64,000 nt of DNA from Atrina japonica (taxonomy: Eukaryota; Mollusca; Bivalvia; Pterioida; Pinnidae), in assembly GCA_030159075.1 (NCBI GenBank), contig BROG01000025.1, forward strand, positions 2,269,501 to 2,333,500, given 5' to 3'. Positions 1 through 14,030 of this stretch are shown here, one piece after another. The notes under the pieces are model-generated. The model did not search any database. It was given only the letters and a program-made list of their open reading frames with translations, and was not told the DNA's origin. Made by a program: the position numbers and the translations under genes. How positions within the stretch are numbered: the stretch's first letter is position 1; every line of letters starts with the position of its first letter.

Positions 1-479
1 CCTCTGTGTAAAGGGCACTTGCCTATAAAGGCCATTCAAATATAACCTTTGTTGACTTTTTATAATGTATAAACCTCTTATAGAGGCCACCTGTCTATAA
101 TGGCTACATTTCCCCATTCCTTGAGTGGCCTTTATTGAACTGTACTTGATTAGTCGAACATACTTACATTGACTTAAAATTGATATATGAATAACAAGAA
201 AACTAGCCAGCAGTTCGACACATTACAACATGAGCTTTATATTAGTTTATATATCAGTATTCCAGCTGTACAACATAGAACCTTTTAATCTCTATCAAGG
301 TATTAAGGAGGAGGGAAAAGGGTATAAGGTTTTTACTATATTATGCTAATTCAGAAAAATGCCAAATTAAAGGCATTTTGGTTTTAAGTCCCCAATCTTT
401 GGAATTGTCAATGGTTTCCATGGTTAATAGAAACATTATCCCACTTTAGTTATGTAAGTACCTCTTCCTACAGAAAGCC

Positions 480-571
480 TTAACCCATTTACCCCTAAAG
501 ACAGATTTGGACTGGTCTAAGTCTTTGATTTACAGAGGAGTCCAATGTTTTTCAGGGGTCGATGAGTTAAG
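480..571. mobile_element. ~90-bp palindromic MITE (copies also at 3814-3905 and 7156-7247)
   Basis: It starts TTAACCCATTTACCCCT and ends AGGGGTCGATGAGTTAA, with near-symmetric interior (GGACTGGTCTAAG / GAGTCCA). Other copies in the window: 10236-10328, 22061-22157, 30908-30992, 35433-35522, 52841-52932. No coding capacity. Confidence 0.75.
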
Positions 572-626
572 AAAAAAATGAGAAGTTTCTAAATGCTGAT
601 AGATATCTTTTTCATTTCTAAATTAG

Positions 627-662
627 ATGATGGCAGTGTTGACCCTACAGACAAACCTGATG
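627..662 (+). CDS. Exon 1: 12-codon Asp-rich linker (repeat unit copy 1)
   Basis: Phase 1-1, 36 nt, acceptor TTAG at 623-626 and donor GTAAGT at 663. It encodes DDGSVDPTDKPD once the flanking G is added. The same exon recurs at 3959-3994 and 7301-7336, which supports it as real. It links Lustrin-type domains; the preceding exon lies outside the window. Skipping it would keep the frame. Confidence 0.75.
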
Positions 663-3600
663 GTAAGTTCTCCTGACAAAATCTATGAATAAAAATGTAT
701 ATTTCCTATAAGTGGACAGAATGTATCACCAGTGGTTTAAAGGCATACAAGCTGTAAAAATGGATTTTTGTGTTTATATTTAAAGTTTCAAATATTCAAT
801 GTTTTTTACAAATAATACCAATACTGAATGTACTGAAAGCTGGGCTGCTTACAAATGCCCAAGTAATGGTATTGCCTTTTTTCACGGTATTATTGATTCA
901 TCAATATACTCAGAAGGCTTTTTTATTTTTATTCATTCATACATATATTTATTTATATATTCTTTCATACATTTATTTATTCACATATATATCTAATGTT
1001 TTGTTTATCTATTTATTTATTTATATCAGTTTATTTTATCCATGTATTTATTTGTTTATCAATGTATGCAGTATTTTGTTCATTTATATATTTAATAATT
1101 TTACTGTCAGTCTATTCAGGAGGCCTCCGTGGCCGAGTGTAGAGCATTGCGCTTTAAATCACACGGCCTGTCACCTCTGGTTCAAATCCCGCTAGGGTCA
1201 TTTTCAAATTAAGTGGGAAAGTTTGCCAGTTTTCTTGCGGAAAGTCGGTGGTCTTTACCCGGGTAACCGGGGGTTTCTCCTCCACCTATAAATACTGGAC
1301 GCTATCATATGACTGAAAAATTGTTGAGTATGGCGTAAAAAAAAAATCAAAATCAAATCAAAAGTCAGTTTATTAATTCATTTATTATTATCTAATCATA
1401 ATCTGTTTATTTACGTCTGTTACACAAAAAATATTATCAGCGCATTAAGTTCTTATTACTGAGTGAGCTAAGCACCATTCATTTAGCAGCTATCCCTCCT
1501 TTATATTCGATCAAGTCATAGCTTTGTGATGATATTTATATAATGTGACTTATGATGATCTAATGCTTCAATCTACCCAGGGTAGACTTATGTTTGTATA
1601 TAATGAATTATATCATGGGACCTAATACTAAATTAAATATTTTTTTATTTTAGATATTTTATTTCACTGAGTAAGCTTAGTTTGTTTGTTTATTGTTGTT
1701 TAACGTCCCACTCAAGAATATTTCACTCATATGGAGACATCACCGAATGCCGGTGAAGGGCTTCAAATTTTGGCCTATGCTCGGCACTTATGGCCATTGA
1801 GCAGTGAGGGTTCTTTAACTTGCCGACACCTACTGTGACACAGGACCTCCAGTTTTTACTGTCTCATCCGAAAGACAGGAAACCAACCTGTTGCCGGCAG
1901 GACTCGAACTCATGACCTCACGATCCAGAGTCGAGCGTGCTACCGACTGAGCCAGGCCAGCTCCAGTTAGCTTAGACATAGGGTTCTGGATTCATTTCCT
2001 TAAACAATACACATAAACCAGATAAATCAAAGTTAAAATTATTTATACAGTACATGAAAGAGAAGAACTTTATTAATAACATAATTATACATACTATCAG
2101 TTAAAGAAGAGATCATTTACATTCTATTCATTTATGCTTTCAATCCTTCCGACAATAATAGACTGGTCTAGTACAATAGAAAGGAGCATTCCATTTCGAT
2201 ATTTAGGAGTTGAATACTTTTTGTGACTTTGAATGACTTTAGGGTTAAATCTATGTACCTCATAATTTATCTGTTTAGTCAGGGATTTACCACATTCTTT
2301 TGAATGGGGCCTTGCCTTGTGAATTGGGAATTTTATAAGCATTGAATTGAAAATGGAAAATCTAGAAATACACAAAACTATATGAAAATATAAGAATTTT
2401 TTTTAAATTCATTGTCATTTGACTTCAGTTTTAAAAATTTCAACTGTGAATTGGGAAAAATGCCATGTTTTTGCAGTGGGAATGGGGCCTTATATTGGCT
2501 CCGTATGATAGGATGGAATATCCCTGTTAGTCCAAAATGTCTCTACAGTATAATTCCAGAGCGCAATTTCATAAGAGGTTTTTCATTTTTGGGGATTGTT
2601 GTACAATCTTTAGTGAGTCTCACACAAAATATCTAATAAAGTGGTACCTGTCACTGAAATGTGATCATACAGGACAGGTGGTCTCTCAAAAGAGGGCTAC
2701 TATAAAGGATAATTTAACCTAAGTGGTTTTCAGAATGTTGGTCTCACAAGACAGGTGTTCGTCTGTGACAGTGGTCTCACAAGACAGGTGGTTGTCTGTG
2801 ACAGTGGTCTCACAAGACTGGTGGTCATCTGTGACAGTGGTCTCACCAGACAGGTGGTCGTCTGTGACAGTGGTCTCACAAGACAGGTGGTCGTCTGTGA
2901 CAGTGGTCTCACAAGACAGGTTCCACTGTAATTTTTTAACCTACTGAGATGCTACCCAGATTTGTATTTTGCTCTCATTTGCATACATACACAACATAGA
3001 AAGATCTAGTACTTACAGTGATCGATTTGTCTACGTTTTCATTTTGTAAACAGGCAGTAACAGGAAGTGCAAGGTGGGTGACCCTTTGAAGAATGCAACA
3101 ACGGATCAGGAGTTATTTTGCGGTAGAGGACCAAACAGAGTTGATTGTCCTGATGGATCTTCATGTAAAGTAGCTCAAGATGATACCTATGCTGTGTGCT
3201 GTTCAGGTATGCTCTCAAGAAATTTAAAGGTCCAAGGACTGTCTGGTGTAAGGTCCAAATTTCATTTTGGCGTAAACTTAAGTTTATAGTAAGTACACAT
3301 GGTACAGTCAAAATTTGCATTAAATGCCACCTCTGTGTAAAGGGCACTTGCCTATAAAGGCCATTCAAATATAACCTTTGTTGACTTTTTATAATGTATA
3401 AACCTCTTATAGAGGCCACCTGTCTATAATGGCTACATTTTCCCCATTCCTTGAGTGGCCTTTATTGAACTGTACTTGATAAGTCGAACATACTTACATT
3501 GACTTAAAATTGATATATGAATAACAAGAAAACTAGCCAGCAGTTCAACACATTACAGCATGAGTTTTATATTAGTAAGTTTATATATCAGTATTCCAAC

Positions 3601-6600
3601 TGTACAACATAGAACCTTTTAATCTCTATCAAGGTATTAAGGAGGAGGGAAAAGGGCATAAGGTTTTTACTATATTATGCTAATTCAGAAAAATGACAAA
3701 TTAAAGGCATTTTGGTTTTAAGTCCCCAATCTTTGGAATTGTCAATGGTTTCCATGGTTAATAGAAACAATATCCCACTTTAGTTATGTAAGTACCTCTT
3801 CCTGCAGAAAGCCTTAACCCATTTACCCCTAAAGACAGATTTGGACTGGTCTAAGTCTTTGATTTACAGAGGAGTCCAATGTTTTTCAGGGGTCGATGAG
3901 TTAAGAAAAATGAGAAGTTTCTAAATGCTGATAGATATCTTTTTCATTTCTTAATAAGATGATGGCAGTGTTGACCCTACAGACAAACCTGATGGTAAGT
4001 TCTCCTGACAAAATCTATGAATAAAAATGTATATTTCCTATAAGTGGACAGAATGTATCACCAGTGGTTTAAAGGCATACAAGCTGTAAAAATGGATTTT
4101 TGTGTTTATATTTAAAGTTTCAAATATTCAATGTTTTTTACAAATAATACTAATACTGAATGTACTGAAAGCTGGGCTGCTTACAAATGCCCAAGTAATG
4201 GTATTGCCTTTTTTCACGGTATTATTGATTCATCAATATACTCAGAAGGCTTTTTTATTTTTATTCATTCATACATATATTTATTTATATATTCTTTCAT
4301 ACATTTATTTATTCACATATATATCTAATGTTTTGTTTATCTATTTATTTATTTATATCAGTTTATTTATCCATGTATTTATTTGTTTATCAATGTATGC
4401 AGTATTTTGTTCATTTATATATTTAATAATTTTACTGTCAGTCTATTCAGGAGGCCTCCGTGGCCGAGTGGTTAGAGCATTGCGCTTTAAATCACACGGC
4501 CTGTCACCTCTGGTTCAAATCCCGCTAGGGTCATTTCAAATTAAGTGGGAAAGTTTGCCAGTTTTCTTGCGGAAAGTTGGTGGTCTTTACCCGGGTAACC
4601 AGGGGTTTCTCCTCCACCTATAAATACTGGACGCTATCATATGACTGAAAAATTGTTGAGTATGGCATAAAAAAAAATCAAAATCAAAATCAAATCAAAA
4701 GTCAGTTTATTAATTCATTTATTATTATCTAATCATAATCTGTTTATTTACGTCTGTTACACAAAAAATATTATCAGCGCATTAAGTTCTTATTACTGAG
4801 TGAGCTAAGCACCGTTCATTTAGCAGCTATCCCTCCTTTATATTCGATCAAGTCATAGCTTTGTGATGATATTTATATAATGTGACTTATGATGATCTAA
4901 TGCTTCAATCTACCCAGGGTAGACTTATGTTTGTATATAATGAATTATATCATGGGACCTAATAATAAATTAAATATTTTTTTATTTTAGATATTTTATT
5001 TCACTCAGTAAGCTTAGTTTGTTTGTTTATTGTTGTTTAACGTCCCACTCAAGAATATTTCACTCATATGGAGAAATCACCGAATGCCGGTGAAGGGCTT
5101 CAAATTTTGGCCTATGCTCGGCACTTACGGCCATTGAGCAGTGAGGGTTCTTTAACGTGCCGACACCTACTGTGACACGGGACCTCCAGTTTTTACTGTC
5201 TCATCCAAAAGACAGGAAACCAACCTGTCGCTGGCGGGACTCGAACTCACGACCTCATGATCCAGAGTCGAGCATGCTACAGACTGAGCCAGGCCAGCTC
5301 CGGTTAGCTTAAACATAGGGTTCTGGATTCATTTCCTTAAACAATACACATAAACTTCAGATAAATCAAAGTTAAAATTATTTATACAGTACATGAAAGA
5401 GAAGAACTTTATTAACAACATAATTATACATACTATCAGTTAAAGAAGAGATCATTTACATTCTATTCATTTATGCTTTCAATCCTTCCGACAATAATAG
5501 ACTGGTCTAGTACAATAGAAAGGAGCATTCCATTTAGATCTTTAGGAGTTGAATACTTTTTGTGACTTTGAATGACCTTAGGGTTAAATCTATGTACATG
5601 TACCTCATAATTTATCTGTTTAGTCAGGGATTTACCACATTCTTTTGAATGGGGCCTTGCCTTGTGAATTGGGAATTTTATAAGCATTGAATTGAAAATG
5701 GAAAATCTAGAAATACACAAAACTATATGAAAATATAAGAATTTTTTTTAAATTCATTGTCATTTGACTTCAGTTTAAAAATTTCAACTGTGAATTGGGA
5801 AAAATGCCATGTTTTTGCAGTGGGAATGGGGCCTTATATCGGCTCCGTATGATAGGATGGAATATCCCTGTTAGTCCAAAATGTCTCTACAGTATAATTC
5901 CAGAGCGCAATTTCATAAGAGGTTGTTCATTTTTGGGGATTGTTGTACAATCTTTAGTGAGTCTCACATAAAATATCTAATAAAGTGGTACCTGTCACTG
6001 AAATGTGATCATAAAGGACAGGTGGTCTCTCAAAAGAGGGCTACTATAAAGGATAATGTAACCTAAGTGGTTTTCAGAATGTTGGTCTCACAAGACAGGT
6101 GTTCGTCTGTGACAATGCTCTCACAAGACAGGTGGTCGTCTGTGACAGTGGTCTCACAAGACAGATGGTCGTCTGTGACAGTGGTCTCACAAGACAGGTG
6201 GTCGTCTGTGACAGTGGTCTCACAAGACAGGTGGTCGTCTGTGACAGTGGTCTCACAAGACAGGTTCCACTGTAATTTTTTAACCTACTGAGATGCTACC
6301 CAGATTTGTATTTTGTTCTCATTTGCATACATACACGACATAGAAAGATCTAGTACTTACAGTGATCGATTTCTCTACGTTTTCATTTTGTAAACAGGCA
6401 GTAACAGGAAGTGCAAGGTGGGTGACCCTTTGAAGAATGCAACAACGGATCAGGAGTTATTTTGCGGTAGAGGACCAAACAGAGTTGATTGTCCTGATGG
6501 ATCTTCATGTGAAGTAGCTCGAGATGATACCTATGCTGTGTGCTGTTCAGGTATGCTCTCAAGAAATTTAAAGGTCCAAGGACTGTCTGGTGTAAGGTCC

Positions 6601-8806
6601 AAATTTCATTTTGGCGTAAACTTAAGTTTATAGTAAGTACACATGGTACAGTCAAATTTGCATTAAATGCCACCTCTGTGTAAAGGGCACTTGCCTATAA
6701 AGGCCATTCAAATATAACCTTTGTTGACTTTTTATAATGTATAAACCTCTTATAGAGGCCACCTGTCTATAATGGCTACATTTCCCCATTCCTTGAGTGG
6801 CCTTTATTGAACTGTACTTGATAAGTCGAACATACTTACATTGACTTAAAATTGATATATGAATAACAAGAAAACTAGCCAGCAGTTCAACACATTACAG
6901 CATGAGTTTTATATTAGTAAGTTTATATATCAGTATTCCAACTGTACAACATAGAACCTTTTAATCTCTATCAAGGTATTAAGGAGGAGGGAAAAGGGCA
7001 TACGGTTTTTACTATGTTATGCTAATTCAGAAAAATGCCAAATTAAAGGCATTTTGGTTTTAAGTCCCCAATCTTTGGAATTGTCAATGGTTTCCATGGT
7101 TAATAGAAACAATATCCCACTTTAGTTATGTAAGTACCTCTTCCTACAGAAAGCCTTAATCCATTTACCCCTAAAGACAGATTTGGACTGGTCTAAGTCT
7201 TTGATTTACAGAGGAGTCCAATGTTTTTCAGGGGTCGATGAGTTAAGAAAAATGAGAAGTTTCTAAATGCTGATAGATATCTTTTTCATTTCTAAATTAG
7301 ATGATGGCAGTGTTGACCCTACAGACAAACCTAATGGTAAGTTCTCCTGACAAAATCTATGAATAAAAATGTATATTTCCTATAAGTGGACAGAATGTAT
7401 CACCAGTGGTTTAAAGGCATACAAGCTGTAAAAATGGATTTTTGTTTTTATATTTAAAGTTTCAAATATTCAATGTTTTTTACAAATAATACCAATACTG
7501 AATGTACTGAAAGCTGGGCTGCTTACAAATGCCCAAGTAATGGTATTGCCTTTTTTCACGGTATTATTGATTCATCAAATATACTCAGAAGGCTTTTTTT
7601 ATTTTTATTCATTCATACATATATTTATTTATATATTCTTTCATACATTTATTTATTCACATATATATCTAATGTTTTGTTTATCTATTTATTTATTTAT
7701 ATCAGTTTTTTATCTATGTATTTATTTGTTTATCAATGTATTGCATTATTTTGTTCATTTATATATTTAATAATTTTACTGTCAGTCTATTCAGGAGGCC
7801 TCCGTGGCCGAGTGGTTAGTGCATTGCGCTTTAAATCACACGGCCTGTCACCTCTGGTTCAAATCCCGCTAGGGTCATTTCAAATTAAGTGGGAAAGTTT
7901 GCCAGTTTTCTTGCGGAAAGTCGGTGGTCTTTACCCGGGTAACCGGGGGTTTCTCCTCCACCTATAAATACTGGACGCTATCATATGACTGAAAAATTGT
8001 TGAGTATGGCGTAAAAAAAAATCAAAATCAAATCAAAAGTCAGTTTATTAATTCATTTATTATTATCTAATCATAATCTGTTTATTTACGTCTGTTACAC
8101 AAAAAATACTATCAGCACATTAAGTTCTTATTACCGAGTGAGCAAACCACCATTCATTTAGCAGCTATCCCTCCTTTATATTCGATCAAGTCGTAGCTTT
8201 GTGAACAATATTTATAATGTGTCCGTATTTGAAAAATATGACTCGTATACAATTTTATATTGAAGCAGATTGACATATAAAGAGTTAGATTTTAAGATTT
8301 ATAATATCTTAATCACTCCGTCCGATTTCACTCTTAATATGAGCTACAACGAGGGTACATTTTTGGCAATCAGCTGTTTTTACTGCAAGCTATACTCTTG
8401 ATTATTTTTCTAATCAATCGTCCAAAATCCCCAGAGTCTCTCACCTTGAGTGTTGTTTGAGTTTACTGTATGAAATCATATCTGCAATGAACTTTTTATA
8501 TCGGCATAGCTTTTTCCAGTAAAGTCGTATTTGTCATAGATATAACATTTATAAGTTTTAACAACACTTATAGGTTTTACTTGCTGATTATTTTCTATTT
8601 TAGCATTCAAAATCATATTTTATCACCAAATGACACATAAAAACATAAATGTTGTTTAATCTATCAAACAACAGCATATATCAAACACATTTTACCCCTT
8701 AGATATCTTCATTCACTCGATTTTAACTGGCATAGGTTTTTCCGCATACAAGTTTGACCCACCACAATAATATTGAGGCTACGTACACTATTTTTCCCAC
8801 ATTCTG

Positions 8807-8886
<80 letters not shown>

Positions 8887-11690
8887 GCTTTTCATATGTA
8901 GAAAGATACAAACTGATTCCCATTCACTAGGATTTATGATAAGATGAAATTCTGTATCTATAAATTACAGTTTGATATTTTGCTTTGCAATACAGAAATG
9001 TCAAACTGCACATTGTCCTATGGTCTGAGGTCTGTTTGGGATTGTGATGTAAATTTCTAAAATTCTGATAGATGTCTTTTTTTTCCAATAAAGATGATGA
9101 TAATGACAGCTCTGACCCTACAGACAAACCTGAAGGTAAGTTCATGGGCAAAATATATAAATAAAAATGTATATTTCTTATAAATGGACAGAATGTATCA
9201 CCAGTGGCTTAACTTTTCGTGTAACCAACATCAATGAATAATATCATATACAAAAGCTTTAATGAAGTATTGAAATGATTTCATGTGGAAATGTTAGCAA
9301 TATTAAATTATTTCATGTGGAAATGTTAATAATGTTAAATGATTTCATGTGGAAATATTAATAATGTTAAATGATTTCATGTGAAAATGTTAACAATATT
9401 AATTGATTTTATGTGGAAATGTTAATAATATTATATGATTTCTTGTGGAAATGTTAACAATGTTAAATGATTTCATGTGGAAATGTTAACTATGTTAACA
9501 TTTTTCATGTGGTAATGTTAATAATGTTAAATGATTTTATATGGAAATGTTAACAATGATAAATGACTTCATGTAGAAATGTTAAATGATTTCATGTGGA
9601 AATGTTAACAATGCTAAATGATTTTATATGGAAATGTTAACAATGTTGAATGACTTCATGTGGAAATTCTAACAGTGTTAAATCTTGACAATGTAATGGA
9701 TTTATGTATAAATCTTGACTATGTAATAATGGCTTTATGTATAAATCTTGACAATGTAATAATGGCTTTATGTATAAACCTTGACAATGTGATAATGGCT
9801 TGATGTATAAATCTTGACTATGTACTAATGGCTTGATGTATAAATCTTGACAATATAATAATGGCTTTATGTATAAACCTTGACAATGTTATAATGGCTT
9901 TATGTATAAACCTTGACAATGTAATGACGGCTTTATGTATAAACCTTGACAATGTAATAACAGCTTTATGTATAAACCTTTACATTGTAATAATGTCTTT
10001 ATGTATAAACCTTTACAATGTAATAATGGCCTAGACACACAATTAAGATGTCACAGAGATGAGTTGCCAGAGTTCAGCCACGACACTCATTCACTTAACT
10101 CCAATAATTATTAGATAGGGTTGTACCAGTGTAGTAACTCTTTAAAAGCCATTGAAAATTCTGACAGTTGAAGATGGACACACATACTCGCACTAGACAT
10201 CTCTCTTTGCCTCATATGGATGAGGAGCAAGAACTATAACTCATCAACCCCTGAAAAAACAATAGACTCTTCTGTAAATCCATGATTCAAGAATGTCAAA
10301 ATGTGTCTTCAGGGGTAAATGAGTTAAGTAATCAAGCCACACTTCTAAGCAAATCTGACCACCACTGTATGTTTAATATCAAGATCTCGGCAAAATAAGA
10401 GATCTTGTTCAGAAATGAAGTCACTTCTTGAATTACTGTTGATGTAATAGTAATACAGTATGATGAGAAAAATATTTTTCCATTTTCAAGCTTGCGGGAA
10501 AACTCCAATCGACATAGTTTTCGTAGTAGATGAATCACAGAGTGTTGGAAAGTCCAATTTTAAAATACAAATAGAATTTTTGAAGAATCTTACCGACAAA
10601 ATTATGAACACCACCAAGGATAATAATATTCGTATAGGAATGGTTACCTTTTCGACTGGAACCAGAAATCAGTTCTGGCTTGACCAATATAAAACAGCCA
10701 AGGAAATGAAAAATCATATGAATAGTATATCCTATCATAGTGGAAAGACAGAAACACACACAGCATTAAATTTTGTCCGAAATCAAACATTTAGAGCAGA
10801 AAACGGTGCTAGAAGTGAAGCCCAGAAGATTGTAGTAATTATGACAGACGGCAAATCTGGTAAACATGAAAACGAAACTTTAAAAGAAGCAGAGATTTTG
10901 AAGGAATCTGGCATTAAAATCATAGCTATAGGTATTGGAAGTGGTATAGATTATGCTGAACTCAATGGCATAGCATCTAAGTCTGAAAATGTGTTCAATG
11001 TTTCTGACTTTAAAGCTCTTGATAAACACTTGGAGTCTTTTACAAAGGTCATCACTTGTCCTGAAGGTAATTATTTTGCCATTGGCAATTTTCAGCAGAA
11101 AAAGGTGATTTTCTCATCAGATACGGTGGAATCTTGTTATGTCAAAATCAAATGAGTCGAAATTCCCGTTATGTCAAAGTTAAACGGCTGGTTCCAATTA
11201 TTTCTTTATATATTTATACTTCTTTTAGTCCCTATGTCTCAAAGTTTTTATCTTGAAATTTCGCTTATCTTGAAGTATTTTTCTGGTCCGAAGTATGGAA
11301 ATGTTGCAGAATTTGTACTCGTTATCTTGAAATTACCATCTGCAATTTACATTTTGTAGGCAAAATCATTGTTTACCTACAACACTTTACACAATCAACT
11401 CTTGTTAACGAGTCAAGGTGAAAATGTAATTTATAAATGCTGAAAACGAGTTTGAATTAAGTAGTACCCTGAGTAGGTCTATTTGTTGTCCAATAAGAAT
11501 AGAAAATAAGTGAATTAAAAAATTTTGTTATCTCAAATTTCGGATATCTCGAAGTAAACTGGGCGGTCCTGTGAATTTAGAGATAACGAGATTCCACTGT
11601 ATATTATTATCATCTTTTATTGCAGTTGTCTTCAATATTTTCAGTTTCAGTTGTTGATGGATTTAAGTTTAAAATGTTAAATGAATTCAC

Positions 11691-11735
<45 letters not shown>

Positions 11736-13986
11736 ATGTATATATATATATATATATTTATGGGAAAAAATTCAAATGAATTCTTATATAGCATGACATA
11801 TATACTCATATATACTCATAATAAATTATGAATGTATTTCAGTCAAAGCACCCTCTGGTGGTGGCTCAGTTTATTAGAGCACTCATCTTGTAAGTAGGTG
11901 GTGCTGATCAAGTTTGATTTCCTGATACCAAATGTATATACTTTTTAAAAAAGATAGTAACTTTTGTTTAAATAGCGTGATCCAAGTTTATCAGGATTTC
12001 CTTATTCTATTGATTGCCTGTCATGTGACTTAAAAGGGTCATTAGCATTTTTCCCCCTTTTTGTACTACTTACAGTAGATTGATATACAATTAACAAAAA
12101 GGAAATATACACAGGCATGAAAATTCTTAAACTCCTATATATTTTTTTAAAATTTGCTTGAGCAACTCAGGTTTTGCACTTTTTCAATTGCAGTTGATTA
12201 ACTCAACCTTATTATTTGTACATGACGTAGGAAAAAGGGGGGGGGCTAATTTATTATTATTATTTTTTATGTTTTTCCAATAAGATTATAAGAATATATC
12301 TGCCTGTATATAGCTTTTATTTGTTATTGTACATTAAGTACATGTAGTAAAAGTAGAAAAAAAAATTGAAATAATAACTACTGGTAATGCCCATTTCAAA
12401 TTTTCATAAGTCATTCTAATTGTGATAGAATGTGTATAGAATGTTATGTTTCTGTGTTGCAGACAATATCTGCTTTGCTTCAAAAGATTGTTTTACAGAT
12501 AAAATTAAAATTAAGAAGTTTGGTTAAATATCATTTATACCTGTGTTCAGTTTTCTACTGACAAATGTATGCACATATCTGTTTTGATTTTTACAAACAT
12601 TATTAATTAACCAATTCAATAATTTCAGTGCAAATTTGTTAAATGAAAAAACTGTGGTTACCATGGTTACAAACCTCAAATATGTGACATAACTTTGGTA
12701 CAGTGGATCTTGTCAATTTTTTAAGTGGCCTTGGCAATGCTCAATAATTTGGGAATTTTGAATAGGGAATTTTAGCTACATTTTATTGAAATTGGAAAAT
12801 CTAAGAACACACAAAACTCTTTTAAAAAAGTAAGAATTTCTTTAAATTCATTGTCATTGTCTTCAGTTGGGAAATTTTAATTGCAAATTTGGGAAAATGC
12901 ATTTTTTTTGCATTTGGAATGGGGTGTTATTTCGTCTCCCGTATGATCGGGTGGAAAATCCATGATTTCTGTTAAAGAGGTTAAATATTTGATTTAAACT
13001 AATTTATTTCAGAACCAACTGAGCCATCATCATGCCAGCTTTCCGTCGCATCCTGGTGTTTCTCAAACTATGTCTCTGCTTTGTTGGCCCCAATGTTACC
13101 TATGCCAGATAGACCACACCTATGCAGGTAAAGATCAGTTTCATTAATACCGTAGAACCTCCCCTAAAGACCACAATGTACTTATTAGACCACTTCACAT
13201 TTAGGACTGTAAATATTTTTTGTTCAGGAAATTTTTCTAATACACTAATACCTGCTTTAGCCACCACCTGTGTATAAAGACCATCTGGTGACAAAGTAGA
13301 ATCTGTGTACAAATCAACCTCTGTATAAGGACCACCTCATTATAAAGACAGGTTTTCTTGTGTTTCTAAGGAGATCTTTATATACGAGTTCCACTGTAGA
13401 TACAGAATAAGCCTAGACCCACACTTAAGAGATCACCAGTTTAATTAGATTCTATTGAAATTTTTTGATGTTGTTCCTACTACAGTGGTTTCAACATCGT
13501 CTAGACTATTCATATATGCATAATTTTCTCTAGTTATAGTTTCAAGTAAATGAGAAACAGTTTGTATCTTTCCGCTTACAAAGAACCGGAGGGGAGTAGG
13601 CAAAGTGCCAGAAAGTTATTATGGTTTCCGTATTACTATCAGAATGAAAATAGGCAATATCATGACTTACGTATTAATTTGGTTATTTTCTTGTTTCTTT
13701 TTATGTTCTCTTTCTTTACAGCTTATCACAGCATTATGAAGCATGTGTTCACACCAGCACTAAAACCTGCTCCAAAGAGAAACAGACAAAAGTGAAGAAA
13801 GTCATGACGTTCACTAAGATGTTGCTAAAGTCACAGGGAATATGCTTTCCTTCCAAACCAAAAATATGTAAAATTAGAGAAGCAATGTTTTGTATCCAGT
13901 CCTTGAAAGAAAAAATAAACATGAACTTTGGAAAACCTCACCGATCAGCAATTTGCTCGTAAGTAGAACATTTGTATGAATAATTT

Positions 13987-14030
<44 letters not shown>

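Larger units (their letters stand above)
1..3329 (+). repeat. 3.3-kb tandem unit, copy 1 (5' end outside window)
   Basis: The sequence at position 1 recurs at 3330 and 6673 with near-identity throughout, including introns, SINEs and exons 1-2. Units differ by scattered substitutions and small indels (for example two bases missing in the SINE A box of this copy near 1139). Confidence 0.95.
3330..6672 (+). repeat. 3.3-kb tandem unit, copy 2 (complete)
   Basis: Complete 3,343-bp unit holding exons 3 and 4, a + strand SINE, a - strand SINE, a 33-bp minisatellite and a short inverted-repeat element at its start. Confidence 0.95.
6673..8220 (+). repeat. 3.3-kb tandem unit, copy 3 (3' truncated)
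   Basis: Matches copies 1 and 2 until about 8220, where homology stops before the - strand SINE and the Lustrin exon. It retains exon 5 only. Confidence 0.92.

Noticed and set aside
770..1195. 141-codon open frame (and its equivalents at 4102-4623 and 7473-7967)
   Set aside because: It translates ATTT-rich low-complexity DNA and a SINE; Phe/Ile/Tyr-rich output, no splice logic, repeated only because the DNA unit is repeated.
2723..2947. Open frames on both strands over the VSQDRWSSV-type repeat (also 6067-6291)
   Set aside because: By-product of a 33-bp intronic minisatellite; no consistent splice sites.
3039..3419. Minus-strand frame overlapping the Lustrin exon
   Set aside because: Shadow of the + strand exon, whose cysteine pattern is clearly the real one.
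13550..13795. 81-codon Met-initiated frame over the exon 9 acceptor
   Set aside because: Different frame from the one set by exon 8; reading the exon in phase 2 gives the C-x7-C module and a clean 2-2 exon.
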